A stretch of 64,000 nt of DNA from Clostridium beijerinckii (GCF_036699995.1 NZ_CP144906.1:4785001-4849000), one strand, 5' to 3'. Shown: positions 1 through 9,398, counted from the first letter of the stretch. The notes: generated from the letters alone by a model not told the origin. Translations and numbers: made by a program.

Positions 1-15
1 CTTTTTTATGCTCAT
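1..15 (-). CDS. Start of a gene running off the left edge
   Basis: On the minus strand an ATG at 15-13 follows an AAGGG ribosome binding site with suitable spacing, directly after the stop of the binding-protein gene at 26. Only five codons (Met-Ser-Ile-Lys-Lys) are inside the window, so no product can be assigned. Since TorT-like binding proteins often precede a sensor kinase, a kinase is a guess from context only. Confidence 0.35.
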
Positions 16-25
16 AACTTAACCC

Positions 26-1315
26 TTATTTATCCATATGATTTAATACTGGAATATACTCTTTACTTCCAAATAGATCTTCATACTTAAATCGTGAAAT
101 ATTATCCTTTGAAATTATAGGCACACACGGACCACTTTGGAATGGAAAATCTATTCCTGCCTTTTCTCCATTTAAAATTCTTACAATCATATCTAGTGCT
201 ATTCTGCATTGTTGAATAGTTTGATCTGATGGAGAAGCTAAGACAGCTCCCTTTTCTATTAAATTGAAAACATCACTTGTCATGTATGTTGATACAATTC
301 TCATATTTTTAAATTTTTCCTTATGTTTGGCAATAAATTTTTCAGCTTCAATCACTGCTGGAGCACAACCAACTAAATAATCATAATCATCATTATTTTC
401 TAAAACACTTGTTATATGTAATCGCTGCACATCAGGTCTAGTGTCTCCATAAAAAGGATTGCTAATATCTATCTTTTGATCATTTTTCTTTAACCTTGAA
501 ACTGCATCTTTAAAACCATTCAATGTATCTGCTGCCCATCCTGATTCTTTTGGCCCAGGAAAAAATGCAATTTTTATATCTTTCCCCGCTGAATCTTCAA
601 CTAAATACTCTCCTGCTTTATATCCCATATCATAATAGGAAACTATTGCTTTTGCGCTAATATCAGGAGTATTAATATCATTTACTAGTGCAACAATAGG
701 CTTATTATTATGAACAATGCTCTCTACATCTGAATTAAATTTTTTATTATCTAATGCAGCAAACACTATTCCATCAATTTTATCATCCTCTGCTAAATCC
801 ATTAGCTCCTCTTTTTGATTTCCAAACTCTATATATCCCCCAACTGCGTATAACTTTACCTTCACTCCTAATTCCTTTGCATAATTTATTATTCCATAAT
901 TCGCTGAGACCCAATATTGATCTTCAAAATGAGGTAGCAAAACGCCTATTGTATATTCTTTCTTAGGCTTAATATGCCTCCACTTTTCTTTTACAACGCC
1001 TCTAAGATCACCCTCTTTACTATTTGAAGCAGCATCAATATTATAATAGCTATTTACTATTAATTTTTTTCTAGCTATTTGTGTCAAAATTCTATCATCA
1101 TTTGTTTCTACTGTAGTTATGCTCTTCGATACTCGTTCTCTTTCCACGTATTTTTCTTTTTCTTTTCTGACAATATCATTAGATCTTATGTTTTTGTGAT
1201 TTTCTATATATACTAATCCCAATATAAATACTACTGACGTTATCAAAATTGATAGTCCTAACCTTCTATTGATATATTTCCCAAATTTCGTAGCAAAGCA
1301 CATCCTTACTTTCAA
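26..1315 (-). CDS. Membrane-anchored substrate-binding protein, TorT/periplasmic-binding type 1 family
   Basis: The product has one N-terminal membrane segment (about residues 20-37) and no lipobox cysteine, then a charged linker and, from about residue 120, a type 1 periplasmic binding fold (start YTIGVLLPHFEDQYW, core DGIVFAALDNKKF). This resembles the ribose-binding/TorT group that binds a small sugar-like ligand outside the cell and passes the signal to a transporter or sensor kinase. The fixed anchor suggests a sensing role rather than simple transport, but that is inference. The next gene on the same strand begins 11 bases further on, so they are probably cotranscribed. The start is uncertain: TTG at 1315 and ATG at 1303 are both possible and neither has a strong ribosome binding site. 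The ligand cannot be told from sequence. Confidence 0.7.
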   Translation of the reverse strand: MKVRMCFATKFGKYINRRLGLSILITSVVFILGLVYIENHKNIRSNDIVRKEKEKYVERERVSKSITTVETNDDRILTQIARKKLIVNSYYNIDAASNSKEGDLRGVVKEKWRHIKPKKEYTIGVLLPHFEDQYWVSANYGIINYAKELGVKVKLYAVGGYIEFGNQKEELMDLAEDDKIDGIVFAALDNKKFNSDVESIVHNNKPIVALVNDINTPDISAKAIVSYYDMGYKAGEYLVEDSAGKDIKIAFFPGPKESGWAADTLNGFKDAVSRLKKNDQKIDISNPFYGDTRPDVQRLHITSVLENNDDYDYLVGCAPAVIEAEKFIAKHKEKFKNMRIVSTYMTSDVFNLIEKGAVLASPSDQTIQQCRIALDMIVRILNGEKAGIDFPFQSGPCVPIISKDNISRFKYEDLFGSKEYIPVLNHMDK

Positions 1316-1489
1316 GCTCTATATGGAGATTATATGAAGTATTACTTTAATCGCCATTAAACTCCATTAAACTTGCTATTCTACTATAATCTTTATGCTA
1401 TCTTAAGTTTAATTTTTTTACTATAATTTGTCAAAACATACTATGTGACAATATTCTGCAAAATATATTCTATACTTAATCTAAATAAG

Positions 1490-1534
1490 AATAAAATAAA
1501 AGCACCATACCAGAAATTCCAGTAAACAGTGCCT
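1490..1534 (-). terminator. Terminator of the thi operon
   Basis: On the minus strand a hairpin with outer arms AAAGGCAC and GTGCTTT is followed by a T-rich tract, about 25 bases after the thiE stop codon. Confidence 0.65.
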
Positions 1535-1557
1535 TTAAAATACTATATATTTAATAG

Positions 1558-2187
1558 TTAGATTTTAATAAATTCATTTTTTAATTCTCTAGCGGCTGCA
1601 GTAATATCTTTCTTAGCTATAATAGCAGAAACTATTGCAAGTCCATCAATTCCTATTCCTTCGAAATCCTTAACTCTATCCTTATTTATTCCACCTATTA
1701 CAACTATAGGTATAGATACATTTTCTCTAATTTTTCTTAATTCATCCATACTAGTTGAATCTGCGTCTTTTTTAGTACCAGTTGAATACATCGCACCAAC
1801 TCCTAAATAATCAGCTCCATTTTTTTCTGCTTCAAGAGCTTCATTTACAGACCCTGTTGAAACTCCAAGGATTTTATCATCTCCTATGACTTTTCTTACA
1901 ATTGCTGCAGGAATATCACTTTGTCCAACATGTACTCCAGCCGCATCTACTGCTAGTGCAATATCCACTCTATCATTTATTATTAATGGAATATTGTGTT
2001 TATCTGTAATCTCTTTAACTTTCACAGCTGTATTATAGAAGTCGAGTGATGAACAATCTTTTTCTCTTAATTGAATTAATGTACATCCTCCAACTATAGC
2101 TTTTTCTACAGCTTCTTCTAAAGTTTCTGTACTCATTAAATCTCTATCTGTTACAAGATAGATACTATAATCTATTTTAGGTTTCAT
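1558..2187 (-). CDS. thiE: Thiamine phosphate synthase
   Basis: ThiE joins hydroxymethylpyrimidine diphosphate to thiazole phosphate to give thiamine monophosphate. At 209 residues it has the normal family length. Visible motifs are QLREKD, VHVGQSD (the pyrophosphate/Mg site), the [13 protein letters not shown] loop and VVIGGI near the C-terminus, all typical of this TIM-barrel enzyme. It is the last gene of thiWDCME and starts from an ATG with a GAGAG ribosome binding site. Together with ThiD and ThiM it completes salvage of the two thiamine halves. Confidence 0.95.
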   Translation of the reverse strand: MKPKIDYSIYLVTDRDLMSTETLEEAVEKAIVGGCTLIQLREKDCSSLDFYNTAVKVKEITDKHNIPLIINDRVDIALAVDAAGVHVGQSDIPAAIVRKVIGDDKILGVSTGSVNEALEAEKNGADYLGVGAMYSTGTKKDADSTSMDELRKIRENVSIPIVVIGGINKDRVKDFEGIGIDGLAIVSAIIAKKDITAAARELKNEFIKI

Positions 2188-2279
2188 GAAACTTCTCTCT
2201 CCTTCACATTATATTTTAGATAAGTTCATATATTAATGCGTGTATTTCATTTTTATGATATACACGCAAACATTGTTTA

Positions 2280-3110
2280 TTATATTTCCTTTATCTTATT
2301 CATCTTTTCAATAATATCAGAAGTCAAATTGCTTATGGCATCTATAATTGCAATATGAAAACTTCCTGTTCCAATCTTCCCTGCTTTATCCAAAGCAATT
2401 TCACCCGATATTCCCATGGAAATAATACCAGAAACTGCTCCTATAAAATAATCTGAACCTGCCCCACAAAACGCTCCAATTAATGCAGTTGTCATGCAGC
2501 CTGTTCCTGTGACATTAGATAACATCTTAGTTCCATTTTCAAGTATAACTACTCTTTCTCCATCAGATATAATATCTGTTGCCCCTGTAATGGCTACAGT
2601 ACACTGAAGCTTTTTGGCTAAACTTTTAGCTACGTCTACTCCTTCATCATTTCCTGTTCTTGCATCATTTTCTGAGGCATCAACCCCTTTAGTTGTAGAG
2701 CCCAATCCGCTTATAAATTTAATCTCAGACATATTTCCACGTAAAACACTTATTTTCACTTCTTCTAATAATCTCTTTGTTGTTGAATTTCTGAAATCTG
2801 ATGCTCCTGCTCCAACTGGGTCAAAAACGACTGGAATATTTAATTCATTTGCTTTCTTACCCGATGCAATCATAGATTCAATAGTTCGCTCATTTAATGT
2901 TCCAATATTTATTACAAGGGCAGATGAAATCTTAGTAATATCTGCTGCTTCTTTTATATCATCAGCCATAATTGGTGATGCACCTATTGCAAGTAAAATA
3001 TTCGCACAATCATTAACTGTAACATAATTTGTTATATTATGCACAAGTGGTTTCTTATTCCTAACTTCATTTAATAAACTTCCTATTTTAATTGATATTC
3101 CATTACTCAT
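2280..3110 (-). CDS. thiM: Hydroxyethylthiazole kinase
   Basis: ThiM phosphorylates 4-methyl-5-(2-hydroxyethyl)thiazole, the salvage route to the thiazole half of thiamine. The 276-residue protein has the ribokinase-like features of the family: HNITNYVTVNDCAN near the N-terminus, VFDPVGAGAS, AITGATDII, and the anion-hole/catalytic motif NVTGTGCM. It lies between thiC and thiE. No thiazole synthesis genes (thiS, thiG, thiH, thiF) are in this window, so in this operon the thiazole comes from salvage. The ribosome binding site is weak, but the start matches the usual N-terminus. Confidence 0.95.
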   Translation of the reverse strand: MSNGISIKIGSLLNEVRNKKPLVHNITNYVTVNDCANILLAIGASPIMADDIKEAADITKISSALVINIGTLNERTIESMIASGKKANELNIPVVFDPVGAGASDFRNSTTKRLLEEVKISVLRGNMSEIKFISGLGSTTKGVDASENDARTGNDEGVDVAKSLAKKLQCTVAITGATDIISDGERVVILENGTKMLSNVTGTGCMTTALIGAFCGAGSDYFIGAVSGIISMGISGEIALDKAGKIGTGSFHIAIIDAISNLTSDIIEKMNKIKEI

Positions 3111-3317
3111 AAATATCTTTTAGTGAGAATTCATTCTTTTAATAATCCTCACTAAAATACCTCCTCTCAAAAGTAAAAACTTTTTTTAATTTCTTTTCCT
3201 TAATATACATGTTGCAATAATAAACTCGCATCTAAAATTCTAGTAAGACAAGTTCTCAATTAAAATAATACTATAGAAATTTAATTGCAACACAGATAAT
3301 TATAATTCACGTAAATC

Positions 3318-4628
3318 TTATTTCTGGTCGAGAAGCTCCACTTTATCACCATTTAAAATTCTGTTAGTTGTTCTTACTGCACACATTTTTCCGCACATAG
3401 AACAGCTATGCATATCTTCTGGTGGTACACTTTCAAAATATTCTCTAGCCTTTTTCCCATCAATAGCAATCTTGAACATCTCTTCCCAATCAAGTTTTTG
3501 ACGAGCATCTGCCATTGCATTATCTCTATCTCTAGCCCCTGGAAGTCCATTAGCAATGTCTGCTGCATGAGCTGCAATTTTAGATGCGATAATTCCTTCT
3601 CTAACATCAGATAAATCAGGAAGTCTTAAATGCTCAGCTGGTGTTACATAGCAAAGGAAATTAGCTCCATGTGTTGCTGCAATAGCTCCACCAATAGCTG
3701 AAGTTATATGATCATACCCCGGTGCAATATCTGTAACAAGAGGGCCTAGTACATAGAAAGGTGCCCCATGGCATAATCTTTTTTCAATTTGCATATTAGC
3801 TGCAATCTCATTCATTGCCATATGACCTGGTCCTTCTATCATAACTTGTACATCTTTTTCCCAAGCTCTTTTTGTTAATAATCCTAACTCTATAAGTTCT
3901 GTAATTTGTCCAGCATCTGTTGAATCATCAATACAGCCAGGTCTCATAGCATCTCCAAGACTTATTGTTACATCATATTCTCTTAGTATATCAAGTAATT
4001 CATCATAGTATTCATAAAATGGATTCTCATTTCCTGTCATCTCCATCCACGCAAATAGTAATGACCCACCTCTTGATACTATATTTAATCTTCTCTTATC
4101 TTCTTTAAATAGCGAAACTGTTCTTTTATTTATTCCTGCATGAATAGTAACAAAATCTACCCCAGCTTTAGCATGAGCTAACACCACGTCAAGAAAATCT
4201 TTAGCTTTTATATCTAAAAGATCTTTTTCAAGGTATCCAATTGCATCATACATAGGAACTGTTCCTATCATAGCTGGAGAATATTCTATAAGCTTTTCCC
4301 TGAACTCTTGAGTCTTCCCGTAATTACTTAAATCCATTATTGCTTCCGCACCAAAATCAATTGCCATTTTTACTTTTTCCATCTCTCTGCAATAATCAAC
4401 CGAATCTCCTGATATCCCTAAGTTTACATTTATCTTTGTTCTTAATCCATCACCAATCCCCTCAGGGCTAAGTGATTTATGGTTGATATTGGCCGGTATA
4501 GCCACTTTACCTTCTGCAACAAGTTTCATTAATTTTTCTTCTGAAATTCTTTCTTTTTCCGCTACTATTTTAATTTCCTTTGTGACTATACCTTTTTTAG
4601 CTGCTTCCATTTGTGTTTTATAATTCAT
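3318..4628 (-). CDS. thiC: Phosphomethylpyrimidine synthase (HMP-P synthase)
   Basis: ThiC is a radical-SAM enzyme that rearranges aminoimidazole ribotide into hydroxymethylpyrimidine phosphate. The start is set at the ATG at 4628 ([13 protein letters not shown]), which has an AGGAG site 9 bases upstream; a longer open frame reaches 4706 but overlaps thiD and adds 26 residues unlike the family. The resulting 436 residues fit the short clostridial form. Recognisable blocks are the [14 protein letters not shown] and MIEGPGHM regions and the C-terminal cluster motif CSMCGKMC. That cluster has CX2CX3C spacing, rather than the CX2CX4C of the enterobacterial enzyme. It is preceded by thiD and followed by thiM. 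Confidence 0.95.
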   Translation of the reverse strand: MNYKTQMEAAKKGIVTKEIKIVAEKERISEEKLMKLVAEGKVAIPANINHKSLSPEGIGDGLRTKINVNLGISGDSVDYCREMEKVKMAIDFGAEAIMDLSNYGKTQEFREKLIEYSPAMIGTVPMYDAIGYLEKDLLDIKAKDFLDVVLAHAKAGVDFVTIHAGINKRTVSLFKEDKRRLNIVSRGGSLLFAWMEMTGNENPFYEYYDELLDILREYDVTISLGDAMRPGCIDDSTDAGQITELIELGLLTKRAWEKDVQVMIEGPGHMAMNEIAANMQIEKRLCHGAPFYVLGPLVTDIAPGYDHITSAIGGAIAATHGANFLCYVTPAEHLRLPDLSDVREGIIASKIAAHAADIANGLPGARDRDNAMADARQKLDWEEMFKIAIDGKKAREYFESVPPEDMHSCSMCGKMCAVRTTNRILNGDKVELLDQK

Positions 4629-4698
4629 TTCTTTCCCTCTCCTCATACCATTATTATTTAATTTATTAGTTATAAAATTTAACTTGAGTTCTATAGTA

Positions 4699-5505
4699 TT
4701 ATTCAATCATTCCTGCTTTCTTATATAGCTCGTAAAAATGGTTAGTAGGTCCTACACCTTTACCAAGCTCAAAACCATGTTCGATTGCACATGTTATATA
4801 TTCTTTACCACTTCTAACCGCTTCCTCTATTGTCATATTCTTAGCTAAATTTGCTGCTATAGTTGAAGATAAAGTACATCCTGTTCCATGAGTGTGAGTA
4901 GTATTTATTCTTTCTTGCTTTAGAACAAGAAAGTTATTTCCATCATATAACAAGTCTGTTGCTTCCCCTTCTAAATGCCCTCCTTTAACTAAAACTGCCT
5001 TCGGACCAAATTCTTTAAGTTTCAAGGCCGCTTCCTTCATTTCATCTAAGTTTTCTATTTTCATCCCTAAAATTTCTTCTGCCTCTGGTAAATTAGGAGT
5101 TATTAATGTTGCTAATGGAAATAATTCCTTAACTAAAGTATCTTTTGAATCCTTCGATAACAGATTAAATCCACTTTTAGAAATCATAACTGGATCTAGA
5201 ACTATCACTGGTAGCTTACCAACTTTTCTCAAAGATTTTGATATAGCTTTTATAGATTCAATTTTAGAAACCATTCCTATTTTTATAGCATCTACTCTTA
5301 TATCTTCAAAAATAACATCTATCTGAGATTCAATCATTTCAGGATTTATATCTTGAATTCCAAAAACCCCCATAGTATTTTGAGCCGTTACCGCTGTGAT
5401 AACACTCATCCCATATACTCCATTTGCTGAGAAAGCTTTTAAATCCGCTTGAATTCCTGCTCCTCCACAAGTATCTGATCCTGCAATAGTTAATGCTCTA
5501 AACAT
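4699..5505 (-). CDS. thiD: Hydroxymethylpyrimidine/phosphomethylpyrimidine kinase
   Basis: ThiD phosphorylates HMP and then HMP phosphate to the diphosphate that ThiE uses. The 268-residue ribokinase-fold protein starts with [18 protein letters not shown] and has [16 protein letters not shown] and the anion-hole motif [10 protein letters not shown], all diagnostic. It is the second gene of the operon, 30 bases after thiW and 70 bases before thiC, with an AAAGG ribosome binding site. Confidence 0.95.
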   Translation of the reverse strand: MFRALTIAGSDTCGGAGIQADLKAFSANGVYGMSVITAVTAQNTMGVFGIQDINPEMIESQIDVIFEDIRVDAIKIGMVSKIESIKAISKSLRKVGKLPVIVLDPVMISKSGFNLLSKDSKDTLVKELFPLATLITPNLPEAEEILGMKIENLDEMKEAALKLKEFGPKAVLVKGGHLEGEATDLLYDGNNFLVLKQERINTTHTHGTGCTLSSTIAANLAKNMTIEEAVRSGKEYITCAIEHGFELGKGVGPTNHFYELYKKAGMIE

Positions 5506-5535
5506 AAACTCATCCTTTCACCTGTAATATTTCAT

Positions 5536-6075
5536 TTAAATCTTATCTATGTTATTAGTTTCCTCTCTTTTTACTTGAAACTCATTATCTACTAGTATTT
5601 TTTTAATGACAGGAACTTTTATAAAAAAGTAAGCTATAATCGCTCCAACACTACAACTTGATATAAACGGAACAACATATACAAAAACCGCAACTTGTTT
5701 TCCTAACACCATTGTAGCTATAGGATAAGCTAATAATGCTCCTAATATTCCAGTTCCAATTATTTCTCCAATTACTGCAATACCCGGCTTTCTAAATTTT
5801 TTATAAAGAATTCCTGCAAGCAATGCTCCTACCATGCTTCCTGGAAAAGCCAATAAACTTCCTGTTCCCATGAAATTTCTTATTAGAGATGTCACAAATG
5901 CATTCATAAGAGCATATAATGGCCCAAGTGTTATTGCTCCAACTACATTTACGAAATGTTGTATTGGAGATATTTTAGCAGCTCCAATCGGTATTGAAAA
6001 TGTTCCAAAAATAACAGAAATACCGATTAATACACCACTTAGTGCCATCTTCTGTGCTTTACTCTTTTCTTTCAT
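5536..6075 (-). CDS. thiW: ThiW, substrate-binding S component of an ECF transporter for a thiamine precursor
   Basis: This 179-residue hydrophobic protein has about five membrane segments. It is recognised by the family pattern near the N-terminus (SGVLIGISVIFGTFSIPIGAAKISPIQHF) only in part, and by its place as first gene behind a TPP riboswitch. ThiW is the S component that captures the thiazole precursor and hands it to the shared energising module of ECF transporters, whose genes are not here. That matches ThiM in the same operon. An AGGAGT ribosome binding site precedes the ATG. Confidence 0.85.
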   Translation of the reverse strand: MKEKSKAQKMALSGVLIGISVIFGTFSIPIGAAKISPIQHFVNVVGAITLGPLYALMNAFVTSLIRNFMGTGSLLAFPGSMVGALLAGILYKKFRKPGIAVIGEIIGTGILGALLAYPIATMVLGKQVAVFVYVVPFISSCSVGAIIAYFFIKVPVIKKILVDNEFQVKREETNNIDKI

Positions 6076-6199
6076 TAAAAATCACTCCTTTAATAATAAA
6101 ATCAATAAACTTACTTTTTAATGTGAAATAAATTTGCTAAATCACCTTTACAATGACGTTTAAATTGATTAACCTTAAAAGAAGTTAATTATTTTGCAT

Positions 6200-6227
6200 A
6201 AAAAAAATGTATCCACAAGGGATACAT
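6200..6227 (-). terminator. Riboswitch-controlled terminator before thiW
   Basis: On the minus strand TGTATCC and GGATACA arms around a short loop are followed by a run of seven T. It sits about 50 bases after the TPP aptamer and 125 bases before thiW, where a transcriptional off-switch is expected. Confidence 0.85.
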
Positions 6228-6278
6228 CAATAAATTATGCACAAATCATATCAATACTTACACAAATAATATTAATAT

Positions 6279-6368
6279 ACTTCCCTACGCTGGTATTATC
6301 CAAATCAGGTTATAAGAGTCTAGGAAATCAATCTTTCCAATCTCAGCCAAAATATTAGCTCCCCTAGT
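6279..6368 (-). ncRNA. TPP riboswitch aptamer
   Basis: The minus strand carries the hallmark blocks of the thi-box in order: AGGGGAGC, GGCTGAGA, AACCTGAT and GGATAATACCAGCGTAGGGA. Binding of thiamine pyrophosphate should favour the terminator that follows and shut off thiWDCME. Confidence 0.97.
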
Positions 6369-6403
6369 TATTCAATTATAAAATTTTCTTTCACAATTTA
6401 AAG

Positions 6404-6430
6404 GTTATACCATTAAGTTTCAAACGTCAA
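6404..6430 (-). promoter_or_regulatory. Possible thi operon promoter
   Basis: On the minus strand TTGACG and TATAAC lie 15 bases apart, about 40 bases upstream of the riboswitch. The short spacing makes this only a candidate. Confidence 0.4.
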
Positions 6431-6440
6431 GTATATTTTA

Positions 6441-7685
6441 TTATTTTGCTTTATTCAAAGCATTTGTTACCGCACTCATGATACCCTTCGAACTATAAGT
6501 TGCACCAGATACAGTATCTACTGATGTTGATTGTTTTGAAATTATGCTCTTAATTATAGTTCCCTCTGCTCTTTGATAAAACTTTGGAGTATCTTGATTA
6601 GATATAGCTTGTATACTTGATATTTTCCCATTCGACACAGTTACAGAGACCTTAGTTGTTCCTCCTCTATAGCCTGTTCCACTTCCTGTGTATGTCCCAT
6701 CTTTATATTCACTTGCATTATTTTGAACTGTATTTGAACTTGTAGTTTCTTGATTTAATTTTGAACTTTCTGGTGCAGCTTCAGTTTGTGAATTTATATT
6801 GCTTGAAACTTCATTACTCTTAGTTACGATTCCAGATTTAGTTACTGCATTGCCGGCGAAGTTAGTAAGTCCATATATACCTAAAAATGTAGCCATAGCT
6901 ACTGATCCTGTTAACTTAGCATCTAAATCTCTTCCAAGTACATTTACATTAGCATTATTTCTGTAACATACTTCAGTACATTTTAAGCAATTTATACAAT
7001 CTCCACCTTTGACACAATCTACCTTATAGAGCGGTAATCCCATTGAGCAATTCATTGTGCAAGCTCTACATTTACCACAATCAGCTTTTGGCTTATTAAG
7101 CTTAACTATTCCAATCTTAGAAATAATAGAGAATATTGCCCCTAAAGGACATAGATATCTGCAGAAAAACCTCTCAATAAACGCTGCTCCTATTGTGATT
7201 AATATTAAAAATATCAATCCAACAAGTAAACTCGAAAAAATAGTAGATACATCAGTTATTTGACCAAATACATCCCAAGGGCTTGTGCTTTCCAGTATAC
7301 TGCTTCCCATAGTCCATGAAATAGCTATTATAAAAAGTAATACTACATATTTGAAATACTTAAGTATAGAATCAACTTTTTCATCTACTCTAAATTTTAT
7401 TTTGAATACTTTTTTTGATATAAAATATATTAAGTCATTATATGCACCAAATGCACATATCCAACCGCAGAACCATCTTCCTAATACTATAGTCAAAAGC
7501 ATAATAGCTATAAATTCTATTAAGCTTGGTAATGCTTCCAAAAAGTTAAAATTACCATTGATAATCATTTGATATACAGTTTTTACTTCACTGAATGTCA
7601 TTGAATAAAGGCCTGGTAACAGAATAAATGCAATCAATTGTATAATATGCCTTATAATCTGCGATTTCTTTATTTTACTTGCCAT
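6441..7685 (-). CDS. Membrane 4Fe-4S protein with a flavinylated FMN-binding domain
   Basis: This 414-residue protein looks like an NapH/RnfD-style electron-transfer protein. Membrane segments lie at about residues 13-30, 52-70, 113-130 and 150-172, with membrane-edge pairs CGWIC and CRYLC. Two ferredoxin-like clusters follow at about 203-213 (CGKCRACTMNC) and 230-240 (CINCLKCTEVC). A low-complexity Ser/Gln/Thr linker leads to an FMN-binding domain (about 328-414) with the flavinylation motif SGATYSS; Thr396 is the expected acceptor of FMN. ApbE, which makes that bond, is the next gene upstream. The likely role is passing electrons from membrane carriers to flavin on the outer face, but partners and acceptor are unknown. 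It has its own promoter module, shared with apbE. Confidence 0.85.
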   Translation of the reverse strand: MASKIKKSQIIRHIIQLIAFILLPGLYSMTFSEVKTVYQMIINGNFNFLEALPSLIEFIAIMLLTIVLGRWFCGWICAFGAYNDLIYFISKKVFKIKFRVDEKVDSILKYFKYVVLLFIIAISWTMGSSILESTSPWDVFGQITDVSTIFSSLLVGLIFLILITIGAAFIERFFCRYLCPLGAIFSIISKIGIVKLNKPKADCGKCRACTMNCSMGLPLYKVDCVKGGDCINCLKCTEVCYRNNANVNVLGRDLDAKLTGSVAMATFLGIYGLTNFAGNAVTKSGIVTKSNEVSSNINSQTEAAPESSKLNQETTSSNTVQNNASEYKDGTYTGSGTGYRGGTTKVSVTVSNGKISSIQAISNQDTPKFYQRAEGTIIKSIISKQSTSVDTVSGATYSSKGIMSAVTNALNKAK

Positions 7686-7831
7686 ATTTCTTTCCCCTTT
7701 TCTAACTCTCTATATTTAGCAATAATAAACTTTTATGTTAATTATCATTAATCACATTTTTCCAATTAATTTCTAATAGAAATATTATTTTCACTTCATT
7801 ATCTGCTATTGCAATTTCTTTGATTAAGTGA

Positions 7832-7887
7832 ATTATATCAATAGAACCTTAATGCTCCCTTAATCTAAACTGAGAATTCGCTGAGAA
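7832..7887 (-). promoter_or_regulatory. Promoter module of the FMN-binding protein gene with tandem repeat sites
   Basis: On the minus strand, reading toward the gene: TTCTCAGCGAATTCTCAG (two TTCTCAG words 11 bases apart), then ATTAAGG twice 11 bases apart (7864-7858 and 7853-7847), nine bases, then the -10 box TATAAT (7837-7832). No good -35 is present; the repeats occupy its place, as for an OmpR-family activator. The same layout, base for base in spacing, precedes apbE. Confidence 0.7.
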
Positions 7888-7946
7888 ATGTCAATTAAAA
7901 CATCTTAGAATTAAGGAAAAAAATAAATGGTTAGAAAAATCTAAAT

Positions 7947-8029
7947 AAAAAAAGATAGTACAGATTGAATTTATCCCTGTTAATATCTTATATTCCAACT
8001 TAACGAGGTTTGTTTCAATCTGTATTATC
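7947..8029 (-). terminator. Terminator after apbE and the FMN-domain remnant
   Basis: The minus strand has arms GATAATACAGATTGAA and TTCAATCTGTACTATC around a 44-base loop, then TTTTTTTATTT. Its place right after the remnant suggests it once ended a longer apbE operon. Confidence 0.75.
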
Positions 8030-8037
8030 TCTTCTTA

Positions 8038-8114
8038 TCATTTTGCTTGATTTAAAGCTTTCCTATTGCCTAAATTATGCCCTTACTTCTATATTTAGCT
8101 CCGGACACATTATC
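8038..8114 (-). pseudogene. Decayed C-terminal end of a second FMN-binding domain
   Basis: Starting inside the apbE stop codon, but in another frame, the minus strand reads DNVSGAKYRSKGII, stop, AIG, a one-base deletion, then ALNQAK and stop. This lines up with the last 26 residues of the intact FMN-binding protein (DTVSGATYSSKGIM...ALNKAK). The acceptor Thr of SGAT is Lys here, there is an in-frame stop and a frameshift, so it is not functional. The rest of the domain is missing: apbE abuts it directly. It is probably what is left of a flavinylated protein gene that followed apbE. Confidence 0.75.
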
Positions 8115-9154
8115 TAAAAAAATTCACTATCTGTTAATGTAAAAATACTTTCATCAATACCTGATGTTTTATATATTTTCTTATCTTCTGTAATAAATAT
8201 AGCGTCAATCCCCTCTATAGTCTCTATAATCTTCATAGCCTTATCAATACCAATTATATAAGCACCAGTTGACAAGCCATCTCCGTCGATTGAATTGTCT
8301 GATATAATAGTTGCACTTATAATTTTACTTTCAGATGGGTATCCTGTTTTAGGGTCAATTATATGATGAAATTTTTTTCCATCCTTTATAAAATATCTTT
8401 CATAATTACCTGAGGTTACTATTGATTTATTTTTTACGCTTAATATTCCTATAAATTCTCCCCTAGGCTTAAATGGATTTTGAATTCCAACTTTCCAAGC
8501 TGAACCGTCTTCCTTACTTCCAAGAGCAAAAATGTTTCCACCTAAATCAATTAATGCACTTTTAATATTATGCTGATAAAAAATATCTCTTACTTCATCA
8601 GCCGCAAATCCTTTTGCAATACCTCCGACATCTAAAGCCTGTTTATCATGTTTTAGCATTATTAAATTATTTTTGTCATCAAAAATAACATCATTATAAT
8701 TTATAAGTTTTAATACCTTCTCTATTTTAGATTTTTCCGGAATTCGTTCTTCTTTTGTACCTATGCTCCATAACTTTACTAATGGTCTTATTGTTGGATC
8801 AAAAGTACCTTCTAAAATTCTACTGTATTCTATGGCTTTTTTAACTACAAAATAAGTATCATTATTTACTTTCTCTCCCTTATTTCCTGCATTAAAATTT
8901 ATTTTTGATATATCACTACTTTCTTTAAAAGCTGACATTCTAGCATCAATTTGGTTTAACCTTTCTAGCGCTTTATCTATTGCTACTTTAGCTTTATTTC
9001 CATTTGCTATTAAGTTGATCAAAGTTCCAAGAGCATAACTACTCTTAGCAACTTCATGTTTTTCAATTTTACCAGTCACAAGTACAAAAAATAAAACAAC
9101 TGTTATTATCACAACCATTAATATAAAAATTATTACCCTACTTATAATATTCAC
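8114..9154 (-). CDS. apbE: FAD:protein FMN transferase
   Basis: ApbE takes FMN from FAD and links it through phosphate to Thr/Ser in the SGAT-type motif of target proteins. The 346-residue product has one N-terminal membrane segment (about 7-27), placing the enzyme outside the cell. Family motifs are YALGTLI, the LNQIDARMSAF helix, EGTFDPTIRPLVKLW, ALDVGGIAKGFAAD, IDLGGNIFALG, the KFHHIIDPKTGYP block and DGLSTGAYIIG. The target is most likely the FMN-binding Fe-S protein encoded downstream. It has its own promoter module. The gene ends in a run of seven T before the stop, and the remnant FMN domain follows. Confidence 0.93.
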   Translation of the reverse strand: MNIISRVIIFILMVVIITVVLFFVLVTGKIEKHEVAKSSYALGTLINLIANGNKAKVAIDKALERLNQIDARMSAFKESSDISKINFNAGNKGEKVNNDTYFVVKKAIEYSRILEGTFDPTIRPLVKLWSIGTKEERIPEKSKIEKVLKLINYNDVIFDDKNNLIMLKHDKQALDVGGIAKGFAADEVRDIFYQHNIKSALIDLGGNIFALGSKEDGSAWKVGIQNPFKPRGEFIGILSVKNKSIVTSGNYERYFIKDGKKFHHIIDPKTGYPSESKIISATIISDNSIDGDGLSTGAYIIGIDKAMKIIETIEGIDAIFITEDKKIYKTSGIDESIFTLTDSEFF

Positions 9155-9187
9155 CGCCTAAAATATATAAATTTCCTCATTGTTGGA

Positions 9188-9243
9188 ATTATAACAAAAA
9201 AGTCTTAATGTATCCTTAGTTAAAGCTTAGAATTTGCTGAGAA
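9188..9243 (-). promoter_or_regulatory. apbE promoter module, same architecture as that of the FMN-binding protein gene
   Basis: Reading toward apbE on the minus strand: TTCTCAGCAAATTCTAAG, then ACTAAGG and ATTAAGA 11 bases apart (9220-9214, 9209-9203), nine bases, then TATAAT (9193-9188). The upstream block matches the other copy at 18 of 23 positions. All spacings are identical. Confidence 0.7.
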
Positions 9244-9333
9244 CTATTTAAGATTACTCACCTAGATTTTCTTAGCGATGTCTTAAACTAAAGATGCGTT
9301 GATATTTTAATCAATAGAATAAAGAATTATACT

Positions 9334-9384
9334 AAAAAAGATGTTACAAAATAATATGATCAATCTATCTTGTAACATCTTTTC
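9334..9384 (-). terminator. Terminator after the sensor kinase gene
   Basis: Minus-strand arms AAAAGATGTTACAA and TTGTAACATCTTTT form a hairpin followed by T residues, about 15 bases after the kinase stop. It separates the two-component operon from apbE. Confidence 0.85.
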
Positions 9385-9398
9385 TTATTTAGGCACAA

